DNA of 64,000 nucleotides from JARRKU01 sp963675565. GTDB taxonomy: Bacteria > Desulfobacterota > Desulfobacteria > Desulfobacterales > Desulfosarcinaceae. Positions within the stretch are counted from its first letter, which is position 1, and each line of letters begins with the position of its first letter. The notes beneath the pieces are model-generated. The model was given only the letters and a program-made list of their open reading frames with translations. It had not been told where the DNA came from and did no database searches. The translations under genes and the position numbers were made by a program. Positions 54,820 through 64,000 of this stretch are shown here, in pieces. The stretch spans positions 558,001 through 622,000 of the forward strand of contig CAXXYD010000002.1 of assembly GCA_963675565.2 (NCBI GenBank), written 5' to 3'.

Positions 54820-56268
54820 ATGAGCATTCAAAACAAAGTCAATCTAATCACCTACCCCGACAGCCTGGGCAGCAACCTGCTGGAACTTCACTATGTGTTG
54901 CGGCGTTATTTTTCCCAGGCTCTGGGTGGCGTCCATCTCTTGCCGTTCTATCCCTCATCAGCGGACCGCGGTTTCTCGCCGCTGACCTACGACGAGGTCG
55001 ACCCGGCTTTCGGCACGTGGGAGGATATCGCAATGATCGGCCGCGATTTCGACCTGACGTACGATTTCATGGTCAACCATATTTCCCGCCAGTCCGTCTA
55101 TTTCCAGGACTATATCGAAAAGGGCATAGATTCCGAATACGCCGACATGTTTCTCTCGTTTAACAAGCTCAGCGCCAACGGTGAGATCGATGAAGATCTG
55201 CTGGCCAAAGTTTACACCCGCAAGCCACGGCCGCCCTATACCATGATTCAACGGGCCGACGGCTCCCGGGAAAAGATCTGGTGCACTTTCGACTACGAAC
55301 AAATCGACCTTGACCTGCAATCGCCAAAAACCAAGGAGGTCATGCGCAACTTTCTGATCCGCCTGGCGCGAACCAATGCCAAAATGATCCGAATGGACGC
55401 CATTGCCTATACCACTCATCAGTTGGGGACCAATTGCTTCTTCCTGGAACCGCAAATCTGGGAGATTCTGGAGTGGCTCAAGGAATACATCGCCCCTTTC
55501 GAAACGCTCATGCTGCCGGAGGTGCACGAGCATTACAGCTATCACCAAAAAATCGCCGCCAAAGGTTACTGGACGTACGATTTCGCACTGCCCATGCTGG
55601 TGCTGCATACCCTGTATCACCATACCAGCGAGCGGCTGAAGAACTGGTTCCGCATCTGTCCGAGGCACCAGTTGACCACCCTGGACACCCATGACGGCAT
55701 GGGGGTCGTGGACGTTAAGGACCTGCTGAGCCAGGATGAAATCAGTCGCACATTAGACGGGCTGGACAAAAAAGGGTCCAATACCCGCAGGCTTTATTCC
55801 GGCGAGGAGTATCAGAATCTGGATATCTACCAGGTTAATTGCACTTACTACTCGGCTCTGGAGGCCAACGATGATTCCTATATCGCCGCACGAACCATCC
55901 AGTTTTTTGCCCCCGGTATTCCGCAAATCTACTATGTCGGTCTGCTGGCCGGAGAAAATGATATCGAATTGGTCGAACGCACCAAAAACGGCAGGGACAT
56001 CAACCGCCACAATTATTCCCTCGACGAAATTGAAGTCGATTTCCAGAAACCGGTGGTTCAGCGACTGCTCAAACTAATGGAATTCCGCAATACGTATCCG
56101 GCTTTTGACGGCCAGTTTGTCATCAAGGAGGCCCCCGACGACCAGCTCGAACTGGCATGGACCCAGTCCCCCTACCATGCCACCGCGCATATCGACCTGA
56201 ACAGCTATGTTTCGGAAATCACCTATTACGACAATAACCACCGCAAAAATATCTCGTTTATTGTATAA
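54820..56268 (+). CDS. GH13_18 sucrose phosphorylase
   Basis: 482 aa. Converts sucrose and phosphate to glucose-1-P and fructose, reversible. GH13 catalytic residues visible: nucleophile Asp in MIRMDAIAY, acid/base Glu in LMLPEVHEHY, stabiliser Asp in TLDTHDGMG. Starts 3 bases after the synthase stop. Sucrose-6-phosphate or glucosylglycerate-type specificity (other GH13_18 members) cannot be excluded. With fructokinase it lets the cell recover carbon from its own sucrose pool. Confidence 0.9.
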   Translation: MSIQNKVNLITYPDSLGSNLLELHYVLRRYFSQALGGVHLLPFYPSSADRGFSPLTYDEVDPAFGTWEDIAMIGRDFDLTYDFMVNHISRQSVYFQDYIEKGIDSEYADMFLSFNKLSANGEIDEDLLAKVYTRKPRPPYTMIQRADGSREKIWCTFDYEQIDLDLQSPKTKEVMRNFLIRLARTNAKMIRMDAIAYTTHQLGTNCFFLEPQIWEILEWLKEYIAPFETLMLPEVHEHYSYHQKIAAKGYWTYDFALPMLVLHTLYHHTSERLKNWFRICPRHQLTTLDTHDGMGVVDVKDLLSQDEISRTLDGLDKKGSNTRRLYSGEEYQNLDIYQVNCTYYSALEANDDSYIAARTIQFFAPGIPQIYYVGLLAGENDIELVERTKNGRDINRHNYSLDEIEVDFQKPVVQRLLKLMEFRNTYPAFDGQFVIKEAPDDQLELAWTQSPYHATAHIDLNSYVSEITYYDNNHRKNISFIV

Positions 56269-56471
56269 GGGATTCGACCCCTGCCGCCGGTGGTGCGCCA
56301 TTGTGCGCTGATTGGGCAACATTAACCTTGAGTCATCAGTTTTAATAGTGTAATAAGAATCTGTCACGAATAGGGTACTGAGAAAAATTTGCGCAAGGGT
56401 GTCAAGTTTTACTTAACGCCCCACCCCATCCATCCATCCAAATTTGAAATCGACGCCGCCCGGAGGGCAGT

Positions 56472-57572
56472 TTGAAGCCCAACCGCCCGATAGGCGGATA
56501 TCTGTTCTGCAGCACACACCTGCACCGTTCCGCTAACCAGGTGAGAAATGGCCGCAATGAAGCGGCGGCCTTTGAGGAAGCTTTGAATTTTCGGGATTTA
56601 TTCAAGCCCAGGTGGCAACACGGCGACCGCCAAACGCGGCTCAAAGCTTTTGCCCGGATAACCGATTCCAAAACGTTGCGCCGAATTGCCGGCAGAAGCG
56701 GTGACGGACAGCTTCGGCTGGCCGCCGCGTGCCGGCTCAACGACAAACTGCTGATTAAATCTATCGCCCGTTCCGCCGCCGAAGAAACCGTTCGGCTGAA
56801 AGCCGCCATGGCGATCGGTGATCAATCGTGCCTATCGGCCATCGCCTTAAATGACTGGGCCATCAACCGCGGCCTGAAGGCAGTGGAAATGATTTCCAAC
56901 AAACTGTTGCTGCGCCGCGTGGCGCGATCCGCCAAACAGGATGCCATCCGGCTGGCCGCCGCCGTCAAGCTGGAAAGCCCCGAAATTCTCAGGCAAGTCG
57001 CCAGATCCTCCAATCACATCGAAATCCACTGGCAAGTGGCCAAACGCTTGAACGATCCGAAGTTAATGGCCGAAGTCGCCTTGTTCAAACCCGGCAACCC
57101 GAATATGGCGCCCCTGCGCCGCAAAGCCAAGAACGCCCTGTTGGCACACCTCGAGAGATGCCGGCAGGAAAATGACCACCCGGCCCTGCTTAGTTTCATG
57201 CAATCCGTGCCGCACCTGACATACAAACTGGAGGCGTTTGTGCGCCTGCCGGCACCCGCCGTCACCTTGGCGGTGCTTCGGTTTTTAACCCGCCAGGATT
57301 TCCGATATGTCCCCGAAGCGCTGCTGGAGAAAGTGCTGTCTCAAATCAGGCTGGGGGGCTGGCTGCTTTGGCCTGCATACCAATATCAGTCCTGTGTTCA
57401 CTGTCACGGCAGCGGTAAATTGTCGCTCAAATGCATCTGCGCAAACAACACCTGGAGCGACCGGGATGTATTTCCATGCCCCGAATGCGACGGAAAGGGC
57501 AAAAACCTCTTTAAATGGGTCAGCTGCAAAAACAAAAAGGACGAGCAGGTGGTTTTTCGCTTTCCCCAGTAA
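56472..57572 (+). CDS. Helical-repeat protein with DnaJ-type zinc motifs
   Basis: 366 aa. Residues about 50-220 hold repeated units of about 24 aa (LRRIAGRSGDGQLRLAAACRL, LLRRVARSAKQDAIRLAAAVKL, ILRQVARSSNHIEIHWQVAKRL), like HEAT/variant leucine-rich repeats. The C-terminus has two CxxCxGxG motifs (CVHCHGSG, CPECDGKG) with extra Cys between (KCIC), as in DnaJ zinc fingers. TTG start with GGAGGG 4 bases upstream. Unknown role; possibly chaperone- or assembly-like. Confidence 0.8.
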   Translation: MKPNRPIGGYLFCSTHLHRSANQVRNGRNEAAAFEEALNFRDLFKPRWQHGDRQTRLKAFARITDSKTLRRIAGRSGDGQLRLAAACRLNDKLLIKSIARSAAEETVRLKAAMAIGDQSCLSAIALNDWAINRGLKAVEMISNKLLLRRVARSAKQDAIRLAAAVKLESPEILRQVARSSNHIEIHWQVAKRLNDPKLMAEVALFKPGNPNMAPLRRKAKNALLAHLERCRQENDHPALLSFMQSVPHLTYKLEAFVRLPAPAVTLAVLRFLTRQDFRYVPEALLEKVLSQIRLGGWLLWPAYQYQSCVHCHGSGKLSLKCICANNTWSDRDVFPCPECDGKGKNLFKWVSCKNKKDEQVVFRFPQ

Positions 57573-57574
57573 CC

Positions 57575-58084
57575 TTATGACATGTAGAAACGCCATTTGC
57601 AGAATGTATCCGGTGGATGCGGTCCGGGCGGGGCGAACAGACACTCCACAGACAGCCCCGGGTCTATAACCCGCCCGAAATTCAAGAATTCCTGCCGGTG
57701 CATCTCCTTGCAGTCATACTCGCCCAGGCCGCGTTTCAAACGGGCTTCCTGTGTGGGGCAGGACGGAACTGAAATGATCACCTCGTCCCGATCCTGCTCG
57801 ATATGGTAATCCACCAGGATACACCACGGGAAAAGCCGCAATGCAGCGACAAATCCCGCCAACCCTTTTTGCCGTATTTCGAAACGTTCGACCAGATCCC
57901 TGGCCGCCATGCCGGAAACCCTGGCCCACACCGATTCATTGATTCGCTCGGCGGTTTGCTCATCGAAACGTTGGCTGACGTGGATAAACCAGAAAGCGTC
58001 CACCACCCTGTAATGCCACAGTAAAAAGGCGATATAGCGCCTCAATTGCGTTTTGGACATACCATTGAAAATCTCCAGGTTCAT
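57575..58084 (-). CDS. DUF6125-like protein
   Basis: 169 aa. The start MNLEIFNGMSKTQLRRY has AAGGAG 7 bases upstream; the longer frame to 58219 is not used. The layout (short N-terminal helix, LLWHYRVVDAFWFIHVSQRF, then a Cys-containing C-terminus with CPTQEARL, YDCKEMH, VECLFAPPG, FCKWRF) resembles DUF6125 proteins, which may be metal- or radical-linked; function unknown. Convergent with the zinc-motif repeat protein. Confidence 0.72.
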   Translation of the reverse strand: MNLEIFNGMSKTQLRRYIAFLLWHYRVVDAFWFIHVSQRFDEQTAERINESVWARVSGMAARDLVERFEIRQKGLAGFVAALRLFPWCILVDYHIEQDRDEVIISVPSCPTQEARLKRGLGEYDCKEMHRQEFLNFGRVIDPGLSVECLFAPPGPHPPDTFCKWRFYMS

Positions 58085-58256
58085 GCCTGTTCTCCTTGTC
58101 GGGTCAACAATGTTGATGAATTTGTTAAAAGAACGCATCAATTGCCGGCAAAACCAGCCTTTGCTTGACATCGCCCCCGTTGAACCATATAAGTGCCTGA
58201 TATGGTGAAGCTTTAGCAATTTTTAGCGCAAAACTAGACATAAAGATACCAATACC

Positions 58257-59684
58257 ATGCTGTTTAGCAGCCCTCTTTTTCTGTTCATTTTTCTGCCGGC
58301 GGCCATTCTGGTCTATTACAGCATCCGGCCGCTGGCCGGCAACCGGGCGGCCAACACCGTGCTGCTGCTGTTCAGCTATTTGTTTTACCTTTGCGGGGCA
58401 GGCACCTTCACCCTGATCCTGCTGGGGTCAACAGTGAGCGACTACCTGCTGGGACTGCTGATCCAGCGCCATCGATCCACGGAAAAATTATGGGTGGCCC
58501 TCTCGATAGCGCTCAATATCGGTCTGCTGGCCTTTTTCAAATACGCCAATTTCTTCGTCACCGAAGTCAATGCCTGGCTGACAATGACCGGCCACAACAG
58601 CGTACAGTGGACCACAGTGGCCCTGCCGGTGGGTATCTCCTTTTTCACCTTCCAGAAAATCAGCTATATCGTGGATGTGTATCGCAAACACACGCGGCCA
58701 TTGGCCAATTTTATCGATTTCGCGCTGTACGTGGCCATGTTTCCCCAGTTGGTGGCCGGCCCCATCGTACGCTTCAAAGATATCTGGGATCAACTCAGGC
58801 TGCGCAGCGAATCATGGAAAAACGTCTATGCCGGCGCCCTGCGGCTCTGCTGGGGCCTGGCCAAAAAGGTGCTCATTGCCGATGCCTGCGGCCAGGTGGC
58901 CGATGTGGCTTTCGGAATGGGCACCGCCGTGCTGGACACCAAGACCGCCTGGCTGGGCGCCCTGGCCTATACATTCCAGATCTATTTTGACTTTTCAGCC
59001 TACTCGGATATGGCCATCGGCCTGGCCCGCATCTTCGGTTTTCACCTGCTTGAAAACTTCAACCGTCCCTACGCCGCCACATGCATCACGGATTTCTGGC
59101 ACCGATGGCACATCTCCCTGAGCCGCTGGTTCAGGGATTACCTATACCTCCCTTTGGGCGGCAACCGCAAGGCCCCCTGGCGGACATATCTCAACCTGCT
59201 GATCGTTTTTACCCTTTGCGGTCTCTGGCACGGGGCCAACTGGACGTTTATCTGCTGGGGCCTCTATCACGGCTTCTTTCTGATTTTCGAACGCGCCACC
59301 GGACTGCGCCAGGCGGCAGCCGGCAGATGGGGCTGGATCGGCCGGCCGGCGGCGTTTCTGGTCGTTGTGTTCGGCTGGGTTTTGTTTAGGGCAGAATCAT
59401 TGCCCCATGCGGCGGGTTATGCCCGGGCCATGCTCATCCCCCTGGACACTCCCCTTACCGTTGAGCTATATGCCGTTTTACATTATCGCAATATCGCCTT
59501 TTTAGCCCTTGCGGCAGTGGCCACCCTGGGTGCGCCGTTCCTGCCGCAATGGGAGCAACTGTTCCTGACCCGGGGCGCATGGCAAACCGCCCTTGGTCTT
59601 GTTCTGATCCTGCTGGTCCTGCCCTATTGCGCCGCGTTTGTTATGGCCGGTTCCGGAAACCCTTTTATTTATTACCGTTTTTAA
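58257..59684 (+). CDS. MBOAT O-acyltransferase (AlgI-like)
   Basis: 475 aa polytopic acyltransferase that brings acetyl groups across the membrane for exopolysaccharide O-acetylation. Family motifs: FWHRWHISLSRWFRDYLYLPLGG and the catalytic His in FTLCGLWHGANW. ATG 58257 chosen. The next gene encodes an AlgJ/AlgX-like partner, the usual arrangement. No alginate biosynthesis genes are adjacent, so the polymer is unknown. Confidence 0.94.
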   Translation: MLFSSPLFLFIFLPAAILVYYSIRPLAGNRAANTVLLLFSYLFYLCGAGTFTLILLGSTVSDYLLGLLIQRHRSTEKLWVALSIALNIGLLAFFKYANFFVTEVNAWLTMTGHNSVQWTTVALPVGISFFTFQKISYIVDVYRKHTRPLANFIDFALYVAMFPQLVAGPIVRFKDIWDQLRLRSESWKNVYAGALRLCWGLAKKVLIADACGQVADVAFGMGTAVLDTKTAWLGALAYTFQIYFDFSAYSDMAIGLARIFGFHLLENFNRPYAATCITDFWHRWHISLSRWFRDYLYLPLGGNRKAPWRTYLNLLIVFTLCGLWHGANWTFICWGLYHGFFLIFERATGLRQAAAGRWGWIGRPAAFLVVVFGWVLFRAESLPHAAGYARAMLIPLDTPLTVELYAVLHYRNIAFLALAAVATLGAPFLPQWEQLFLTRGAWQTALGLVLILLVLPYCAAFVMAGSGNPFIYYRF

Positions 59685-59685
59685 C

Positions 59686-62574
59686 ATGAAAAAAGACAAC
59701 AGCCCCCCACAGTCCATCGCCCACACGCTCATTGCGCTGCTTTTTGTGGCTCTTTTGCTCCTGCCGGTGGTCTATGCCCTGGCCGTACCCCATGCCGGAG
59801 CCGCCAAGACCAATGGTGGACTGAAAAGCCCGGGGCTTGCCAAAGAGGCCCTGCTGGAACCGCAATATTACAAAAGCTGGTCCCGCTATGCCCAAAACCT
59901 GATCACCTTCAGAAGTCCGCTGACCCGGGCCAAAAGCTGGATCGACTACCACCTGTTCGCCATGACGGATGCCAAGGGTATCCAAGTGGGCCGCCAGGGA
60001 TGGCTGTTCGATAAAAAGGACATTGCCAGTTACCAGAAAAATGACTGCGGCAAGGCTCAGCATATTGCCCGGCAAGTCATGCATATCCGATCCGCTGCGC
60101 GCCTCGCGGAGCTGGCTGGCCGCCGTTTCATTTTCAGCATCATTCCGGCCAAATCCACCATTTACCCCGAATATGTGGGACCGATGCCACAAAATCGGCC
60201 CTGCGCAAAAAGCATGTACGACCTTTTTCTCTCCCATCACAAAAAGAGCCCCCTGAAAGCATTCCTGCGGCTCGATGCCGACCTTACGGCTGCCAAAACG
60301 GCCCATGGCCTGCTTTACGACAGCCAGGGCCGCTACTGGAATGCCGCCGGAGCGCAAATTGCCGGCCAGGCGCTGACGGAAGCGCTCTTCGGTGCAACAT
60401 CCGCGGACCAGGGCAACGATGATACCAATAATCTGGGCCCGGCGGTGATGGGGCAGCCGGATGGTTCGCCGGCAAACTCCGGCGACAAACACCACCCGGA
60501 AGAACAAAAGCACTATTCGGCCTGCGTACTCTATGGCACAGCGGCGGCAACCCCGCTGCTGCCCGGACTGATGCACCGGTTTGACCGGCTGGACGTCATC
60601 AATACAACCACCATTCCGTCCGGCAACCACCATGAAAACCTGGCGGCCTACGAAACCATCCTTATCCTCATCGACGAATCCGATCTGGACGAGCTGAATG
60701 TTGATATGGATCGATTCTGCCAAATGCTGGGGGCTGACGCAGCCGCCGGCACCCGGCACGCCATTGATCTGGGCGATATCAAAGCCAGGACCGGCAGCGC
60801 CCTTGAGTTGACGCCGGACCGGCTGGTGATCAAATCCATGGGTGCAACGGCGTTCCTCGAAGTTCCCAGTCTGCCCGGTTCCGGTGACCACAGTCTGCGG
60901 ATCCTGAAACTGGCGCTTACGGCACCCCAGCGAGATGTTCTGACATGGACGGTTGAAGGCGATACGACGATTGGCGGCATGCGGCAGCTGCGCTCCGGCA
61001 TCAACCAAATTTACCTGCCGCTGCCCGCCCGGCCGTTTGTCCGCTTGCTGGTCAACACAGGACAGACCGCCGGCATCTTTCAGCTTGAAAACGCAGAACT
61101 GCTATCCTACGGCGATACGGCCTCTTTGCCGCTGCCGCGCCCGGAACCCGGGCAACTGCCGGACAGCAGCCGCAACGCTCCGGCTGAACACGCCTCTATG
61201 CCGCATGAGCAAACGCCTGCCGAACCGGAGGTTCCACCGGCCATCGTCCTGAACGACATCCAGGCCGGGCGCATTTTCCAGCGTCGCGGCACCGCCTGCG
61301 ATATCTTTATTTCCGGCTCTTACAGGGGCCGGCCCAAGGCCATTGAAGCCGCGGTGCTGGCGTACGACAGCGACAAGTTGATCGTTCCATGGACCCCGGT
61401 GGACACCACACCGGCCAACGGCATTTTCATGGGGGTCCTGCCCGGGGTTCCCCAGGGCGGCTGGTACCGCCTGGCAGCCCGCTTTTCCGGTCGCAATGCG
61501 GTGGCTGCCCGGGGCGATTCTCCCTGGGGCGTGGGCCTGCTGGTGGCCTGCATTGGCCAATCCAACATGCGGGAATGGTTCCACTCCGGCAAAGATCTTG
61601 CCCCGCATCGCCTGATGAGCATCCACCACAACGGCCAATGGAGGGCAACGGAAATCTCGGGCAACGGTGCCGTGGCATTCGCCAACCAGCTCATCACCCG
61701 TCTGGGCATCCCGGTGGGGCTGCTGGACTACGCCGTCAACGGATCGGGCCTGCGCCGGGAGGCGGACTGGGGACGGGGGTATTGGACCGACAACTCCCCC
61801 CGGAGCATTTACCGCCAGTTTATCCAGGGAGTGACCGCTGCCGGCGGTACCGTGGAATTTGTGGTCTGGATGCAGGGCGAGGCCGATGCCGCCCGAAAGA
61901 CCATTACCGAAAACCAGTACCGCAAGAGCCTCAACAACTTCATCACCCGACAGGTCAGATCCGACATCGTCAATGGTTCCGGCCGCGGTCACCTGCCCTT
62001 TCTGGTCGTCGGCATGGTAAAACGCCCCGTGGGGCTGGACGCGCCCCACCAGGCGATCCGGAATGCCCTTGTGGCCGTGACCCGGGAAACCGCAGACTGC
62101 TACCTGGCCGCCACTACCTTGGACCTGAAGAACATGGGACGTCAGCATCTGGCGCCCCAGGCATATACACAGCTCGGGCGGCGCGTGGCCCAGACTGTGC
62201 TGCATGTGCTGGGCAAAACAACCTATTATCGCGGCCCCTCAATCGTACAAGCCCGGAGAACGGGCGATACCACCATTGAAATACGCATGGTCCATCGCGG
62301 CGGCAGCGATTTCAGTCCGACTTCCGGTATCACGGGGTTCAAGGTTTTCAACGGACAATCATCCGTGGCCATCGACGGGGTTGAACGCATCGCCCCGGAT
62401 ATGATCCGCATCAACCTGAGCCAACCCGCCCGCCCCCCACTCCGACTGACCTATCTTTACGGGGCCATGCCCGACAGCCAGGGTGCCGTACATGACAACT
62501 CCGCCCTGCAACTGCCTCTTGAACCCTTTGAAACCCGCCTGGACCGATGGCCCGGGGAAACGACCCGCCAATGA
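59686..62574 (+). CDS. AlgJ/AlgX-like O-acetyltransferase fused to an SGNH esterase-like domain
   Basis: 962 aa. Signal anchor (10-32), an AlgJ-like SGNH domain (about 80-250: GRQGWLFDKK, IIPAKSTIYPEYVGPMP), a beta-rich middle region (about 280-460), a Pro-rich linker, then a sialate O-acetylesterase/SASA-type domain (about 560-830): catalytic Ser in CIGQSNMREW, WMQGEADA, and His in MGRQHLAPQAY. Starts 1 base after the MBOAT stop. Probably attaches and edits or recognises acetyl groups on a surface polymer. Confidence 0.85.
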   Translation: MKKDNSPPQSIAHTLIALLFVALLLLPVVYALAVPHAGAAKTNGGLKSPGLAKEALLEPQYYKSWSRYAQNLITFRSPLTRAKSWIDYHLFAMTDAKGIQVGRQGWLFDKKDIASYQKNDCGKAQHIARQVMHIRSAARLAELAGRRFIFSIIPAKSTIYPEYVGPMPQNRPCAKSMYDLFLSHHKKSPLKAFLRLDADLTAAKTAHGLLYDSQGRYWNAAGAQIAGQALTEALFGATSADQGNDDTNNLGPAVMGQPDGSPANSGDKHHPEEQKHYSACVLYGTAAATPLLPGLMHRFDRLDVINTTTIPSGNHHENLAAYETILILIDESDLDELNVDMDRFCQMLGADAAAGTRHAIDLGDIKARTGSALELTPDRLVIKSMGATAFLEVPSLPGSGDHSLRILKLALTAPQRDVLTWTVEGDTTIGGMRQLRSGINQIYLPLPARPFVRLLVNTGQTAGIFQLENAELLSYGDTASLPLPRPEPGQLPDSSRNAPAEHASMPHEQTPAEPEVPPAIVLNDIQAGRIFQRRGTACDIFISGSYRGRPKAIEAAVLAYDSDKLIVPWTPVDTTPANGIFMGVLPGVPQGGWYRLAARFSGRNAVAARGDSPWGVGLLVACIGQSNMREWFHSGKDLAPHRLMSIHHNGQWRATEISGNGAVAFANQLITRLGIPVGLLDYAVNGSGLRREADWGRGYWTDNSPRSIYRQFIQGVTAAGGTVEFVVWMQGEADAARKTITENQYRKSLNNFITRQVRSDIVNGSGRGHLPFLVVGMVKRPVGLDAPHQAIRNALVAVTRETADCYLAATTLDLKNMGRQHLAPQAYTQLGRRVAQTVLHVLGKTTYYRGPSIVQARRTGDTTIEIRMVHRGGSDFSPTSGITGFKVFNGQSSVAIDGVERIAPDMIRINLSQPARPPLRLTYLYGAMPDSQGAVHDNSALQLPLEPFETRLDRWPGETTRQ

Positions 62575-63527
62575 CGGCGTGGATTAAAAAATACTGGTTC
62601 ATGATGGGTCTGGCTGCCGTTGCCGGCATCACCATGGCCGACCGGTACGAGTGGACCGTGACCGCCGGCCGCTGGCTCAAGAGCCACAACGGACCGGGCC
62701 TGGTCATCTTTGCCATCTTCTTTTTTTCAGGCCTGGCCATGGATGCCCGCCTGCTCCGGAAAGGCTTGGGGGATAAACAGGCCACCGCCGCCGCACTGGT
62801 GGTCATTTTTCTTTTCGCACCCGCAACGGCCCTGGTGCTGCGCCTGCTGCCCCTGGACATACAGGTCATCACCGGGCTGTTCCTGGTGGCCGTCATGCCC
62901 TCGACCCTGAGCAGCGGCGTCGTGATGACCGGTGCCGCAGGCGGCAACGCAGCCCATGCGCTGCTGGTCACCATCATAGCCAACGCCCTGGCCGTATTCA
63001 CCATACCGTTTGTCCTGAGTCTGTTGCTGGCAACCACCGGTGATGCCCGCATTGTGGTCATCGACAAATCCGCCATCATGATCAAAATCGCCCTGCTGGT
63101 GCTGGCCCCCCTGGCCGCCGGCATGGCCGTTCAATGGCTTTTTCACCGACAGGTCGCCCTTTTGCAGTCCAAAACCCAAATCGTCAACCAGCTTTTGATT
63201 CTGGCCATCGTCTGGATGGCCATGTGCCAGAGCCGGGCCACCATCCTGGACGGCGGCCACGCCATCGTACCCATCGGTGCGCTAACTCTCGGCTTTCACC
63301 TCATCCTGGCAGCTCTGGCAGCATCCCTTGCAAAGCTGATGCGCATCGGCCCCGGTCGCAGGGAAAGCATCATCTTCATGGGCGGCCAGAAGACTTTGCC
63401 CTTATCGGTCATCCTGCAGGTCACCCTCTTTCCCGAATACGGCCTGGCGCTTGCGGTTTGCGTGGTCCACCACATCCTGCACCTGATCGCCGACGCCTTC
63501 ATTGTGGAGAAACTCAGGGGCAAGTAA
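62571..63527 (+). CDS. Bile acid:sodium symporter-like (BASS) membrane protein
   Basis: 318 aa, about nine to ten helices. Motifs of the SBF-like (PF13593-type) group: FFFSGLAMDARLL, VAVMPSTLSSGVVMTGAAGGN, MGGQKTLPLSVI. Its ATG overlaps the preceding stop (ATGA), linking it with the acetylation pair. Transports an organic anion or similar solute; substrate unknown. Confidence 0.88.
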   Translation: MTAWIKKYWFMMGLAAVAGITMADRYEWTVTAGRWLKSHNGPGLVIFAIFFFSGLAMDARLLRKGLGDKQATAAALVVIFLFAPATALVLRLLPLDIQVITGLFLVAVMPSTLSSGVVMTGAAGGNAAHALLVTIIANALAVFTIPFVLSLLLATTGDARIVVIDKSAIMIKIALLVLAPLAAGMAVQWLFHRQVALLQSKTQIVNQLLILAIVWMAMCQSRATILDGGHAIVPIGALTLGFHLILAALAASLAKLMRIGPGRRESIIFMGGQKTLPLSVILQVTLFPEYGLALAVCVVHHILHLIADAFIVEKLRGK

Positions 63528-63768
63528 AAACCAGGTCCGAAGAGCCCGTATTCCGTCCAACGCAATCCGCGGACCCGGGTCACCGATACCGCCAGCCATT
63601 TTTCAACGGCCCCATGACCCCAAATAAGGTTCGCGGCCATCACCTGGACACCTTGCATCGGACGAACGGATATGGTAGAAAAGTCAAACACATGTCAGGT
63701 ACTCAGGCCCTCTTGCGCCGCCTCGGCCCGATCGATCCATTTGGCGCATTCAGTTTGGAAAAATCCCA

Positions 63769-64000
63769 ATGTTTCAATGGGTCACCAATCGCCGTCGTAA
63801 GAAACTCACCCAGGCACCCTTCCCCTCCTCATGGGAAGAGATCATGCGTCGCAATGTGGCCCACTATTGTATCCTGGAAGATGCCCGGCGTGCCCATTTG
63901 CGTGCCCTGGTCCAGGTATTTATCGCTGAAAAAAACTGGGAGGGAGCCGGCGGGCTGGAAATAACCGACGAGGTCCGTGTCACAATCGCCGCCCAGGCTT
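63769..64000 (+). CDS. MtfA-type (M90) zinc peptidase, 3' partial
   Basis: 77 codons visible, running off the window. MFQWVTNRRRKKLTQAPFP, WEEIMRRNVAHYCILEDARR, LVQVFIAEKNWEGAGGLEIT and VRVTIAAQA match the N-terminal part of MtfA/M90 peptidases; the HExxH site lies beyond the end. GGAAA lies upstream of the ATG. MtfA relatives are soluble metallopeptidases, one of which titrates the Mlc repressor. Confidence 0.8.
   Translation, partial: MFQWVTNRRRKKLTQAPFPSSWEEIMRRNVAHYCILEDARRAHLRALVQVFIAEKNWEGAGGLEITDEVRVTIAAQA

Overview
This 64 kb window is chromosomal DNA from what looks like a strictly anaerobic, fairly GC-rich deltaproteobacterium, most likely a Desulfobacteraceae-type sulfate reducer (Desulfosarcina/Desulfococcus-like). 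That is an inference. It rests on decayed HdrA and MvhD fragments, a ferredoxin-dependent indolepyruvate oxidoreductase (iorAB), the DapL lysine route, a MoaD/HesA-like pair and an Fe-S flavin enoate reductase. I found no rRNA, tRNA, CRISPR array, intact transposon or prophage; the window is mainly small operons of housekeeping and accessory genes.

1-10.2 kb: the 3' part of an M48 protease/TPR gene; a minus-strand unit of a small membrane protein, a GerMN protein and an EF-G; a MauE/DoxX-rhodanese pair; remnants of hdrA and mvhD; a 2-Cys peroxiredoxin; a GNAT; two small unknown genes; a PLP decarboxylase (possibly PanP-like). 10.2-22.4 kb: an RND efflux pump whose inner-membrane subunit has a long extra C-terminal domain, an MFS exporter, an alpha/beta hydrolase coupled to a TPR protein, and an S24-type repressor followed by two very small genes (a 53-aa membrane protein and a 52-aa Cys-rich protein). 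22.4-36.4 kb: an Lrp-dapL-lysA lysine operon, a sugar-nucleotide epimerase, a MoaD/E1-like pair, an old-yellow-enzyme-type reductase, iorAB, and a periplasmic trypsin-like protease with a coiled coil inserted into its catalytic domain.

36.6-44.1 kb: a large cyclase-ATPase-TPR signalling protein, then a near-perfect CRP operator and a CRP-family regulator whose recognition helix matches that operator; then an Nramp transporter fused to a UspA domain. 44.3-49.8 kb: a tightly overlapping NosL - small membrane protein - FtsX permease - ABC ATPase - CPWC membrane protein operon, with cobO behind it and a divergent TauE/DsbD_2-type membrane protein in front. This is the best candidate here for an undescribed (metal-handling or envelope) system. 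50-56.3 kb: a LEA14/WHy lipoprotein followed by fructokinase, a sucrose-phosphate synthase/phosphatase fusion and a sucrose phosphorylase, read together as a compatible-solute module. 56.4-64 kb: a repeat protein with DnaJ-type zinc motifs, a DUF6125-like protein, an MBOAT/AlgJ-type surface polysaccharide O-acetylation pair (the AlgJ-like protein is fused to a second esterase-like domain), a bile-acid-symporter-like protein, and the 5' end of an MtfA-type peptidase.
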